A stretch of 64,000 nucleotides of DNA, from the NCBI GenBank assembly GCA_900074745.1, contig LT598463.1:7926-71925 (forward strand). The letters run 5' to 3'. The number at the start of each line of letters is the position of its first letter. Position 1 is the stretch's first letter. The notes under the pieces were generated by a model. That model worked only from the letters and a program-made list of their open reading frames with translations. It did no database searches and was not told where the DNA came from. Of this stretch, positions 9,203-19,012 are shown piece by piece. The position numbers were made by a program, and so were the translations under genes. Origin of the DNA: Lachancea mirantina. Taxonomy: Eukaryota; Ascomycota; Saccharomycetes; Saccharomycetales; Saccharomycetaceae.

Positions 9203-11212
9203 TTAAGGTTCTCTACAATTATTACTCAAGAAATCACGTTCAAGGAATTGGTCAACCATAGACGTCGAAGGAAACTGATCGTCTATATAGTTGAGTAAAT
9301 GCGAAAGATCCACAAATGCTAGGTCATCCAAATCAAAAATCCGCTTTTCATCTTCCTCCAAGTCATTTAGGGTAGAATTTTGGCGCTTGAAATTTTGAGA
9401 GAACGAGAGTGGTGAATTCTGTCGCTGGCCATCCTCTTTTTCCAAAGGTCCTACTACCTCTTTAGAGCTCATCGTCTCAATAAACTCGGTTAATTGCTCA
9501 TTGAAATTACGAGCAACCACGTTATACTCCGAAAGTCTTTGTAATATCTTTAAGTTGTGATTTATTGCGTCAAATAAGAGCTCGATATCTCCAGAATACA
9601 GTACACTTTGTTCCATGTGCATTTGACAATATCCAGCTAAAATGAGTATTATTGTTGCGCCAAAAATATAATGGCAATCCAGAAATGAGCAAACGGCCAT
9701 CTTACCGTCATAGTAAAGTTTGGCCAAAATGCGACTCTGAATTTCGGCTGCCTGGATACATGACTCAAGCAGGCCTGATATCAGATCGCATTGGCCTTGC
9801 TCGAGAGTCTTTTCTTCGTCTCCGGTGTTGCTGAAAATCATGTTCACCACATAAAGCAAAACTGGTCTGGTTGTTATTATGATCGAGTAGTTGTAATTGA
9901 TATGCAGATTGAAAGTTGATCTAATCATTCCAGTTTTGATATCATCGTAATCAAATTTGAGTTCGTTTGGGAGTGAATCAAACCAATGCTTCAATTGTTT
10001 CAAGACCGCATGACAATTGTGCAAAAAAGAAAATGGGTTCTGCATGTAGATCTTAGATATGATTTGAGTAGTAATCATTGCGAGTTTCACCTGCGCAACA
10101 AAATGATACACATCTAGAGAAACAGTTGTTTGACTCTCATCTGCTTCGTTGAAAATAGGGGCGTTGATGTCCCGCTCGCCTATCATTAACGGAAACCCAA
10201 ATCTCACGGCAAGCAAGCGATCGTAAATGAAGCACAACCAAAAAGTGCGATTTTCTATCATCGATTGGGTTTTCTTATGGTACCCCAATGTAAACATAGT
10301 TCGAATTGCAGTTCCTACAGTAGCAAAGGCGAATGTTGTCTTGTTTTGCGACAAGGCAAAGTACGCCATATTTAGCAGCGATTGTACCAAGGCAGCGCTT
10401 GAAGCTTGATCGAAAGCGTATGCTAAGCTTCCATACAAAGATAATGACGCTCGGTGAAATGTAACACCCATATATCTCGAGCTCTCGTTACTTCTATCGA
10501 AAAGCGAGCCCAGAGCCAAACAGGTCATAAGTCGTAGAAGCTCAATTGTGAATTGTAGGAGGTCCTCCGGTTTCTTCGGTATTTGGTCACGATCTAGCAT
10601 TTTTTTGACTGTAATATCTGCATAATCTTTTTCGATGAACATGTAATCTGCACCTATCATTTCAGAAGCATTCTGAATTAGTTTTCTGGCTTCCTTAAAG
10701 TCGGGGATGATTTCATTCAATATTTTTTCAATGCGAAACGGATCGATTTGAGGCTCTGTATGCACTTTCAATGCCGCCAACGTACAATCTTTGGAAGCTA
10801 CAACATTTGCGTCAATTGAGTTTGGTAAGGATTGCTTCACTTTCTTTAGAAACTGAGCACATGACGAAAGTCCAAGATAGCGATCCCTTGTACTTAATTT
10901 TGAAGGTGGAGCCTGGAAACCATATTCCAAACCGTTCTCTGATTCCATCAATGGGTTAATGTCGGATGTTGTTAAAGGTTGCTCCGTATTTTCCGGTACT
11001 TCAGACGCAGTTTTGGCAAGCTGCGCCTCCAGCTGCTGTATTCGATTTTTAAGTGACAAAATATATCTCTCGGTAACCTTCGCCACTTTGGATTTTACCC
11101 TCGTCTTGTATTCACAGCCCTGTGGTTCGTCGATCTTCAGGCAATAGTCGCAAGGTACACCTCCTGAGCATTTCTTTTTACGCTGTTTGCACTTGACGCA
11201 AGCTTTCGCCAT
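9203..11212 (-). CDS. Zn2Cys6 transcription factor (Fungal_trans type)
   Basis: A 669-residue nuclear regulator. The zinc binuclear cluster is at residues 5-33 with spacing C-x2-C-x6-C-x5-C-x2-C-x8-C (CVKCKQRKKKC, CDYC). A linker and a coiled coil follow (YILSLKNRIQQLEAQL), as in Gal4-type dimers. The middle carries the Fungal_trans domain, with the run RASLSLYGSLAYAF and NRTFWLCFIYDRLLAVRFGFP. The tail is acidic (LNDLEEDEKRIFDLDDLAF) and may activate transcription. The ATG at 11212 lies directly before the cluster. It is divergent from the TNA1-like permease with 424 bp between them, so it may control the permease, the oxoprolinase and the DUF1445 gene. I cannot name a one-to-one S. cerevisiae orthologue. 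Confidence 0.93.
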   Translation of the reverse strand: MAKACVKCKQRKKKCSGGVPCDYCLKIDEPQGCEYKTRVKSKVAKVTERYILSLKNRIQQLEAQLAKTASEVPENTEQPLTTSDINPLMESENGLEYGFQAPPSKLSTRDRYLGLSSCAQFLKKVKQSLPNSIDANVVASKDCTLAALKVHTEPQIDPFRIEKILNEIIPDFKEARKLIQNASEMIGADYMFIEKDYADITVKKMLDRDQIPKKPEDLLQFTIELLRLMTCLALGSLFDRSNESSRYMGVTFHRASLSLYGSLAYAFDQASSAALVQSLLNMAYFALSQNKTTFAFATVGTAIRTMFTLGYHKKTQSMIENRTFWLCFIYDRLLAVRFGFPLMIGERDINAPIFNEADESQTTVSLDVYHFVAQVKLAMITTQIISKIYMQNPFSFLHNCHAVLKQLKHWFDSLPNELKFDYDDIKTGMIRSTFNLHINYNYSIIITTRPVLLYVVNMIFSNTGDEEKTLEQGQCDLISGLLESCIQAAEIQSRILAKLYYDGKMAVCSFLDCHYIFGATIILILAGYCQMHMEQSVLYSGDIELLFDAINHNLKILQRLSEYNVVARNFNEQLTEFIETMSSKEVVGPLEKEDGQRQNSPLSFSQNFKRQNSTLNDLEEDEKRIFDLDDLAFVDLSHLLNYIDDQFPSTSMVDQFLERDFLSNNCREP

Positions 11213-11636
11213 TTTCTGCTCCCTGAATTTTAGTATCTGTCCAGGGCAATAGAGCCATCATTTATGCTTTAAATGTCAATATAACGCTGAAGCTTTCTTT
11301 TAAGCATACACAGGAAAGCTATGAGGAAAAAATATTGAAATGGTACTCTTTCTCGAACGATGGCTTGAGATTAAAATCATTGGATAATACCAGAAGACAA
11401 TTCTGTACTTTTATCAAGGCATGTCATTCTTCTCAATTCACGATTAGAATCATGATGGTGCTCAATTTTGAGAGCGGCCTTTTCACTTCCTGAAATTCCG
11501 ACAATGTACAGACCCATGATAATCAAGATGTGAGATAAGTAAATCAAATATAAAAGCCAGTAAACGAGAAGCATGTACTATCAACAAGCGGCGAAAGTCA
11601 CATCATTGGTATTACCAAATAGTATCAGAACGCACT
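11213..11636. promoter_or_regulatory. Divergent promoter, zinc-cluster regulator / TNA1-like permease
   Basis: A 424-bp region between two divergent ATGs, so both promoters must lie here. I see no clear paired CGG triplets of the kind bound by Zn2Cys6 dimers. A 65-codon antisense frame inside it shows no domain. Confidence 0.5.
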
Positions 11637-13115
11637 ATGGAAAACCATTCGGAGATCGATAAAGGGGCCTTTAAGGTCTCAGTTCGAGATGATCAGGATA
11701 TCTCGGCAACGGAGCTAGAGCAGGGGACTGTTGAGGATTATTTCATTGATGTACAAGAAGAAAACGCCCTTTTGAGGAAGCTAGATCGACGCTTGCTACC
11801 TATGCTCGCGTTTATGTATTTTTTGTCTTCGCTGGATCGCTCTAACATTGGCAATGCATATACCTCGGGGATGAAGGAAGATCTTTCGCTCACACCACGC
11901 CAGTACTCAAATGCGGTCTCTGTTTTCTATTCGACTTATCTAGCGGCTGAACTTCCTGCTGTGTGGCTGTTGAAGATCGCGAAACCACGCTACTATATGT
12001 CGTGTTTGGTTTTGTGTTGGTCGCTCATCACGTTGTTCACTGGCTTTGTCCAGAGCTACAAGTCTTTACTAGCTGTTAGAGTCCTGTTGGGAACTTTTGA
12101 GGGCGGTTTTTTTCCCGCTATGACCTTGCTCATTACAATGACGTACAAGCCACAGGAACAAGCCAAGAGAATAGCGTTTTTCTTTGGCTCATCTGCTCTA
12201 TCGGGAGCCTTCGGCGGCCTTATTGCCACCGGTCTGGCGTCTGTTAAAAATGCAGGTGGTTTGGAAGGCTGGAGATGGCTCTACATTATAGAAGGTCTCA
12301 TCTCTGTAGGGGCGGCGTTTTGGCTATTCTTTGGGCTCCCTGACAACATTGAAAACATGAGTTTTTTGAACGATCGAGAGCAAGCTCTCATGAGAACCAG
12401 GTCGAAGCAGCGCATTCAGTATATGGGTGAGAACTCTAAGTTTAGCTGGAAAGAAGTTTCTCTCGCTTTCAAAGACCTCAAGACGTATTTTGCCTTTGTC
12501 ATTCAATTTTGTCAGGATACCATTCTCTATGGCTTTAGCACTTTCTTAACAGCGATACTCAAACTAGGTTTGGGATACAACTCAAGACAAGCTCAATACA
12601 TGAGTGTACCAGTGTACATCCTCGCCGCGATTGTTTTCCTGATCTCTGCCTATATGAGTGATCGATTTAAAATAAGAGGACCGGTGTTTTTTGCTTACAA
12701 CCTACTAGGTGCTGTTGGGTACATCATTCTTCTCACAGTGAAAAAGGATGCGGTGAAGTACTTTGCGTGCTACCTGATAACTTTTTCTCTTTACACAGGA
12801 ACTGGCTTAAACATAACCTGGCTCACGAACAATGTGGCGCCCCATTACAAGAGAGCAACAGCTTTAGGTCTTAATCAAACGTTAGGTAATCTTTCTGGTG
12901 CCATTGTGGGGCAAGTATACACAAAATCGCCTTATGTTCTAGGAAATTCATTCTCTCTTGGATGTATTATTTTATCGAACATTCTCGCTGCTCTGCAGAT
13001 AATATGGTTAATGAAACTAAACAAGGACAAAGCTGCCATTTCAGCGGGATTGAAAAAAGATTCCAAAAAGGAAAGGATTGGAGACGAAGCTTTAAATTTT
13101 AAATATTGCCTATAG
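11637..13115 (+). CDS. TNA1-like permease (ACS family, MFS)
   Basis: A 492-residue proton-coupled permease of the same superfamily branch as Tna1 (nicotinate), Dal5 and Fen2. About 12 membrane segments follow a 55-residue soluble N-terminus. Family blocks: LDRRLLPMLAFMYFLSSLDR, NIGNAYTSGMKEDL, GTFEGGFFPAMTLLITM, GWRWLYIIEG and the C-terminal LNFKYCL, matching the usual (D/N)FRY-type end. It is only distantly related to the two THI73-like permeases here. It lies back to back with the regulator gene and converges on the oxoprolinase gene, so uptake of the module's substrate is a reasonable guess: a small carboxylate, an amino-acid derivative such as 5-oxoproline, or a ureide. The substrate is unproven. 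Confidence 0.92.
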   Translation: MENHSEIDKGAFKVSVRDDQDISATELEQGTVEDYFIDVQEENALLRKLDRRLLPMLAFMYFLSSLDRSNIGNAYTSGMKEDLSLTPRQYSNAVSVFYSTYLAAELPAVWLLKIAKPRYYMSCLVLCWSLITLFTGFVQSYKSLLAVRVLLGTFEGGFFPAMTLLITMTYKPQEQAKRIAFFFGSSALSGAFGGLIATGLASVKNAGGLEGWRWLYIIEGLISVGAAFWLFFGLPDNIENMSFLNDREQALMRTRSKQRIQYMGENSKFSWKEVSLAFKDLKTYFAFVIQFCQDTILYGFSTFLTAILKLGLGYNSRQAQYMSVPVYILAAIVFLISAYMSDRFKIRGPVFFAYNLLGAVGYIILLTVKKDAVKYFACYLITFSLYTGTGLNITWLTNNVAPHYKRATALGLNQTLGNLSGAIVGQVYTKSPYVLGNSFSLGCIILSNILAALQIIWLMKLNKDKAAISAGLKKDSKKERIGDEALNFKYCL

Positions 13116-13376
13116 CATTGCAGCTCGATTTTATAAAGGTTTGGTTTTTTGATCTTGTTTGAAGCAGTGTTGAATTTTTGAGACAAGTCGAGTGGATTCA
13201 TTTACCGCCCATCACTAATTAATGATGAGCCTCTTATCGAAAACCACTCAAAATTAGTCCTAGTCGAGGGCATTATAAGGATAAATCAATGTGCATTAAT
13301 CATATAAACTACAAAAGTGTGCATCAATTAATTGTGTGAAACAGCCAGGCATGGGATGAGCAAATGCTTATATAAA

Positions 13377-16300
13377 TCAAGAACGCTCTCCCCAGGCTCC
13401 ACCCCCTGGCGTCATTATCACCACGCGATCACCCGGTTCAACACTAATAGTGTTTTTAGAGCCAATATTTGTTGTTGCTCCAGATACGTTTCGTATCCAA
13501 AGATTCAATCCACGGGCACCATCCTGTCCACCTTCTAACCCATGTGGAGCAACAACACGTCTTTCTGACAAAATTGATACTTGAACAGGTTTGCGAAATA
13601 AGATATCTCTAATAACACCGTTGCCTCCATTAAATTTTCCATGACCTCCTGAATTTGGTCTAACTGAAAACTCATTCAACATCACTGGATACCGCCTTTC
13701 AAAAATTTCGGCATCAGTCATTCTCGTGTTTGTCATGTTTGTATGGACAGCATCTGCCCCGTGCCATCCTGGACCCCTCCAGGAGTCTCCGCCAGCACCA
13801 TGCCCACCGCATATAGTTTCGTAATATCCAAATCCGTTGGAAACATCGCCGTTAGAGCTCTTTCCCCCAACACCGAAAGTGAGGTTATTGCAATCTCCTT
13901 GGGAATCAGCCATGACATTGAATGTTTTTAGGATCACATCCGTAACTCGCTGCGAAGTCAAGACGTTGCCCCCAACAACTGCAACGCCATTTGTTGGACT
14001 CAAGATAGAGCCCTTAGGTATCTTGACCGTGATGGGTTTTAGACATCCTTGATTCAACGGTATGTCTTTGTCAACTAAGCAGCGCAAACAGTAGAGAATA
14101 GCGGAGTTTGTAATTGCTTCTGGCGCATTTAAGTTTCCATAAACCTGAGGTGAGGTTCCTCCAAAGTCAAAAGTGTACTCTTCCTTCTCGATATCTAGGC
14201 TGAGCTTTAGCTTAATTAAACTGCCATCATCCATGAAATCTTCTCCTTCGAATACGGTTGCACCAAAATGCTCGGCTAGTTGTTTGAGCGCTTGCTTTAC
14301 CGTTGTCGAAGCATTCTCTTGAATGGCCACCATATATTTCACAATGACGTCGATCCCAAAATCTCTCATTAACTTGCCGATCAATTGAATTCCCTTAGTA
14401 TTGGCAGCTATCTGTGCTTTCAGGTCACTAATGTTATCACTAATTTTCCGCGAGCCCGAGCATCCAGGATACTTGGCAGGTTCATCAACCAGAAGCTTTC
14501 TTATCAGAGCTTCATCAAATGAACCTTCCCTGACGAGCCGCTCTGAATATATTGCCGCACCCTCTTCGTACAGCTCTCTTGAGTTTGGAGGGACAGAACC
14601 AGGTAAAATTCCTCCGATGTCAGCGTGATGAGCTCTGGAAGCAACATAAAAGATTATTTCATCATCAGTATTTGAAAAGGCTGGACTTATGACAGTGATA
14701 TCTGGTAGATGTGTACCACCCATCTCTGGGTGGTTAGTGACTATAACATCACCACGCTTTAATTTTCTTTTCCAAAGTTTGGCTTGAGCTGAGATACAAG
14801 TGGACATAGACCCAAGGTGTACGGGTACATGAGGCGCATTAGCCACAAGATTGCCATCTGGATCGAAAAGCGCGCACGAAAAATCAAGCCTCTCTTTGAC
14901 ATTGGTGGAAATCGCAGTTTTCCTGAGCTGCGAACCCATTTGCTCCGCGATATTCATGAACCTGTGACTAAAAATTGACAGCAGAACAGGATCCACCCTG
15001 TCCTCAGGGCATTTTTCGCTGTCTTTACTCTTAAAGTTGATTTTTATGATGATGCGTGAGCTTAAGACTGTTGCCGAGGCGTTGCCTGGAATGACGTTAG
15101 TTTGGGTTCCGTCTGCTAAAATACAAGGTCCGTCAATGACACTGCCGGCTGCCATATTTTCAATCCTGAAAACAGGGGTCTGCATTCGCCTGTCGTCGAA
15201 GAAAACGTCTTTGTAAAAAGTAGCCTCGGATTCTCTATCGACCTTCTTAGCAACTGACTGTGAGAGCTCTTGAGAAATGGAGCTTGTGAGGCGTACCATC
15301 GATTTAGCCACTGTCCTCACCCTAATGTCGTCAACGATTATGGATCTATCATTGAAAACAAATCCAAATTCCCTCTTATGGGTACTCACAAAATCTTCTT
15401 GGAAGTTCCACTCTTGACCGACTTGTCTGATCATAAAGCATGACTCCATTCCATCATATCTCAAATTCAAGTAGTTTTCAAACATCAAGTCACTCTGGGT
15501 GAAGCCCTGTTTGAGCAGGCTTTTTATAGCGGCATTTCTAATGGCTTTGAATCTTTGGAGAATTTTGTCATGAGTCTCTTTTGATTCTAGAATTAACGAA
15601 CAAGGCTCCTGATTTTCTTCCACAACGTCAGCAAGAAACATTCCATAAGCTGATAAAATGGAAGAATATCTATGCGCAATAACAGTATTAATTCCTAAGG
15701 ATTCTGCTACAGCCACAGCGTGTTGGCCACCCGCACCACCAAAAGTAACAAGCTGATGGTCTGCGGTTACGTGACCCTTTGCCTCAGTCAAGGATCGTAT
15801 TGGTCGAGCCATGGACTCATTAGCGACTTTGAGAAATCCATGGGCAATTTCATCCACAGTAAAACTAGTGCCTAGATCATTGTTGATACTTTCAGAAAGA
15901 CTCTGAAATTTCTCTCTAGTAACTTCTAAATCAAGGGACTCATCCTCATTGGGTCCGAAAATTCTTGGAAAAAGTTCTGGCACCAAACGACCCAATAAAA
16001 GATTTGCATCTGTGATTGTCAAAGGCCCCCCTTTCCGATAGGCCGCAGGACCAGGCTCGGCGGTTGCGGACTCGGGACCAACTCTGAACAGCCCGTTTTC
16101 CCAGAAAAGCATAGAACTTCCACCCGCAGCTACAGTATTGATGTCCAATTGAGGACTTTGGATGACAATTCCAGCAGTTGTTGTTTCGAATACATGATCG
16201 AATTTACCGTCCCCAAATCTGCTTACGTCGGTTGAAGTTCCCCCCATATCAAATCCGATTAGCGGTATATTAGTCTCTGCGTCGTAGCAGGTAGCAGAGT

Positions 16301-17213
16301 ATCCAACTACGCCACCAGCGGGACCCGAAAGAATAGACTTGAGTCCAGAGAACTTGCTACCTTCTACTAGACCTCCATCAGACTGCATAAATTGTATGCT
16401 TGTATTCTGGACATTGACTAAACCCGCCTGTAGTGCACTTAGATATTTTTTGATTACCGGAGTTAAATATGCATCGGCAACTGCACTGTTGGCCCTTGGC
16501 AAATACTTTATCATTGGCGAAACCTTCGATGACATTGAGACGTGAGTATATCCAATCTCCAAAGCAATTTGAGCCACAGTTTCTTCGTGCTCAGGAAAGG
16601 TGTATGAATGAAGTAATGCAATACCAGCAGAGCGAATACCTTGATCGTATGCCGACTGCATATCGGCTCGCAGGGCACCAATATCCAGTTTCTTCAGGAC
16701 TCGGACAATCTCACCGCTTTTGCCAATATATACGCCTTTTTGAGGATCTGGATGGGTTGAAAAACTCTCAGGATCCTCTGAGAAATCTTCAAGGGTGACC
16801 CTCTCATCGGCCTCGACTACAAGATCGTAAAGGGGTTTTGGCCGCTTAATTGCTAGGTCGAAGATTTTGGGTCTAGTTTGATCACCAATCAATAGACAGT
16901 CTTTAAAACCCTTGGTAGTGACAAAAACACAGCGCTCTCCATTTCTCTCGAGAGCGCAATTGGTTGCTAACGTAGTCCCCATTCTAAGGCTTTCAACACC
17001 GCTCAAATCAAGCGGAACCCCTCTCGGAATAGACTTCTTTTGAAAAATCTCGAGAAGCCTTCTAATCCCTTCAAGTGGAGCATCGGGATAATTCTTTGAG
17101 TCAACGGATAACAATTTGATCACGACGTCTTCGTCGGGATTTCCCGATCCTGGGTTACCGATACAATCGGTAAAGGTTCCACCTCTATCGATAGCAATTC
17201 TTATCCCAGTCAT
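13377..17213 (-). CDS. OXP1: ATP-dependent 5-oxoprolinase
   Basis: A 1278-residue enzyme that opens 5-oxo-L-proline to L-glutamate using ATP, the last step of the gamma-glutamyl (glutathione-turnover) cycle. S. cerevisiae Oxp1 (YKL215C) has 1286 residues. The N-terminal hydantoinase-A part begins IRIAIDRGGTFTDCIGNPG (phosphate-binding DxGGTFTD), followed by LRMGTTLATNCALERNGE and IGFDMGGTSTDVSR. The C-terminal hydantoinase-B part (about residues 735-1278) has TNHPEMGGTHLPDITV and ends with MTPGGGAWGERS. The frame stays open for 78 codons upstream but without an ATG; 17213 matches the Oxp1 start. All parts are intact. In S. cerevisiae OXP1 sits near URA1 and JEN1, so this setting differs, and I cannot tell orthologue from extra copy without the rest of the genome. 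Confidence 0.96.
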   Translation of the reverse strand: MTGIRIAIDRGGTFTDCIGNPGSGNPDEDVVIKLLSVDSKNYPDAPLEGIRRLLEIFQKKSIPRGVPLDLSGVESLRMGTTLATNCALERNGERCVFVTTKGFKDCLLIGDQTRPKIFDLAIKRPKPLYDLVVEADERVTLEDFSEDPESFSTHPDPQKGVYIGKSGEIVRVLKKLDIGALRADMQSAYDQGIRSAGIALLHSYTFPEHEETVAQIALEIGYTHVSMSSKVSPMIKYLPRANSAVADAYLTPVIKKYLSALQAGLVNVQNTSIQFMQSDGGLVEGSKFSGLKSILSGPAGGVVGYSATCYDAETNIPLIGFDMGGTSTDVSRFGDGKFDHVFETTTAGIVIQSPQLDINTVAAGGSSMLFWENGLFRVGPESATAEPGPAAYRKGGPLTITDANLLLGRLVPELFPRIFGPNEDESLDLEVTREKFQSLSESINNDLGTSFTVDEIAHGFLKVANESMARPIRSLTEAKGHVTADHQLVTFGGAGGQHAVAVAESLGINTVIAHRYSSILSAYGMFLADVVEENQEPCSLILESKETHDKILQRFKAIRNAAIKSLLKQGFTQSDLMFENYLNLRYDGMESCFMIRQVGQEWNFQEDFVSTHKREFGFVFNDRSIIVDDIRVRTVAKSMVRLTSSISQELSQSVAKKVDRESEATFYKDVFFDDRRMQTPVFRIENMAAGSVIDGPCILADGTQTNVIPGNASATVLSSRIIIKINFKSKDSEKCPEDRVDPVLLSIFSHRFMNIAEQMGSQLRKTAISTNVKERLDFSCALFDPDGNLVANAPHVPVHLGSMSTCISAQAKLWKRKLKRGDVIVTNHPEMGGTHLPDITVISPAFSNTDDEIIFYVASRAHHADIGGILPGSVPPNSRELYEEGAAIYSERLVREGSFDEALIRKLLVDEPAKYPGCSGSRKISDNISDLKAQIAANTKGIQLIGKLMRDFGIDVIVKYMVAIQENASTTVKQALKQLAEHFGATVFEGEDFMDDGSLIKLKLSLDIEKEEYTFDFGGTSPQVYGNLNAPEAITNSAILYCLRCLVDKDIPLNQGCLKPITVKIPKGSILSPTNGVAVVGGNVLTSQRVTDVILKTFNVMADSQGDCNNLTFGVGGKSSNGDVSNGFGYYETICGGHGAGGDSWRGPGWHGADAVHTNMTNTRMTDAEIFERRYPVMLNEFSVRPNSGGHGKFNGGNGVIRDILFRKPVQVSILSERRVVAPHGLEGGQDGARGLNLWIRNVSGATTNIGSKNTISVEPGDRVVIMTPGGGAWGERS

Positions 17214-18142
17214 ACGTGTAGTAAAAATTTGGTGCTTTTGATTGAAAGAACAGTCAATAGCATTTGAAGCGCTCCGCCTGGTCTCTTTTATAATTGAATA
17301 CCTCGCACATTGATGAAGTATCGTGTCGGAAAAATGAAGTTCCCTTATGCCGACATGAAAAAAATGATACCAAACACGCTGATAACAGAAATAAAGAAAA
17401 ACTATTATAAATAAATAGTCATTGCGGCAAGCTGATCGCGACGTCAATGGATAGGCTTAGAAATTTTTATCATTTGGCCGTTTGGCAACCTGAAATCAAA
17501 GCTTTACTTCTTATTTTCTGGTTATAGTACCTCTCGGTTCGGTTCTACATAAAAACCTTAGTTACTTTACCGCACAGGATTACTGAAACTTCCGAAAAAG
17601 TAAACATTAGATTAGGTCACGATCAGAAGAGCCACGGAATACTCTGCTTGTTACAGCCAGATCACAAGCTTCAAACCCTCAATCGCCTGGATTTAGACAC
17701 TTTTGTAGACATCGAGAGAGAATGTGGCGCACATGAAATGAATTTTGAAATTTGATTGGACAATAAGCAACGATGGCCTTTTGCCTCATGAATTGACATC
17801 ATTTAGCTGGGATACTCAAATTGGCGAGCACGCTCGATAATAGGTGAATGTATTTTAACCGAATATCTGGTTTCTTGATCAGTAACGGATATAATCTTCA
17901 CTTATCATGAAAACGAATATGCAAAGCAGATATTTGTCCCATGTTTTGTCATTCTCTGGTTGTGAACTTATTGTCTCGTGCGTCAGCCCTGTTTCGTCAA
18001 AGTCTAAGACCTAGCGTGGTTATTGTTGGGATACTTCATGCAAAAGTTCTCTGCAACGTGCACTCTGTTACTAACTGCAAAAGCAAGAAGAGTAGCGTAT
18101 GCAAAACAGAATGCCCTCAATATTTCCAGATTAATAGAAGAC
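17214..18142. other. Promoter of OXP1 and gene-free spacer
   Basis: About 930 bp upstream of 5-oxoprolinase, ending at an LTR fossil. An 84-codon frame at 17941-18195 runs into the LTR and has no known domain. No tRNA gene was recognised. Confidence 0.5.
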
Positions 18143-18576
18143 TGTTGGAAGGAGCTGGCGAGAAGATGATATCGTTCAATTGCATCATCACGTGATTGAG
18201 ATGACAGAATAAAATTAGAGGAATGGACAGACGGTTTGCATCCCGCGAAAGAACTAGAAGCTAAAACAGGTCAATTGAAAGTTCTAGAATCATCAGAACA
18301 TTGTAATCAGATCAGATGTGGTATGATGAATGACGTATGATGAGAATTCACCGTCTAGATTGAAGAAAGTAACGGATTCCAAATTTGGATCAATATTACA
18401 GAAATTGTATAAAAGGAGCTAGTATGACCAAGATCGTAGTGGTCATGGTCCTAAGATAGTAACGGAGAGATATAACTACTCAATTTCTTATCAGCTTTAT
18501 TATTTAGATGGACTATGAACGAGTTAAATGAGCAGTTCAGAAATCTATCAACCACCGACAACGAAAAATATCATCA
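18143..18576 (+). mobile_element. Solo LTR fossil, best-kept copy
   Basis: A 434-bp copy that starts TGTTGGAAGGAGC and ends ATCATCA. It matches the other three copies, and its edges were set by where similarity to 88-517 and 2330-2764 stops. It contains a likely LTR promoter region (TATAAAAGGAGC near 18408). It stands alone, with no internal genes and no evident target duplication. It reads toward the oxygenase gene. Confidence 0.78.
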
Positions 18577-19012
18577 TATTTGCATATGACAAGGGAGTGT
18601 ATGGATTACGGTCTTGGTTTTTATTTGCACCTGTAAGTTTCTTCGTAAGTTTCGAGCTGTGTACATCTCGAAGAAATTGAGGTACAAAACAACACTGGTG
18701 AGATCATTCTTATGAAAGACGGGGACCATATCGGAGAAATCATCAGAAACAATTCGCTATGCAAGCTTTCAAAGGACTCTTTACATATAGGCCAATATTG
18801 TTTATCAAGGAAGGTATTTCGGGTTTAAGAGCGTCAACAGCAGAATGCAACTAATATCACGTGATGAAGCCATAGCGATGTTACGGAAGTGTTCTTATGT
18901 CTCCCTTTTAATTAAAGATCGATTATATGAAGCAGCTTCCAGCTGTAACGTGTGTCGCGAATGCAAGTCTATTTTCGGAGCTTTTTCCGGACTTATAGAA
19001 CTACTTGACAAG

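Noticed and set aside
17214-17447. 78-codon N-terminal extension of 5-oxoprolinase
   Set aside because: There is no ATG in the extension, and homology to Oxp1 begins at the Met at 17213.
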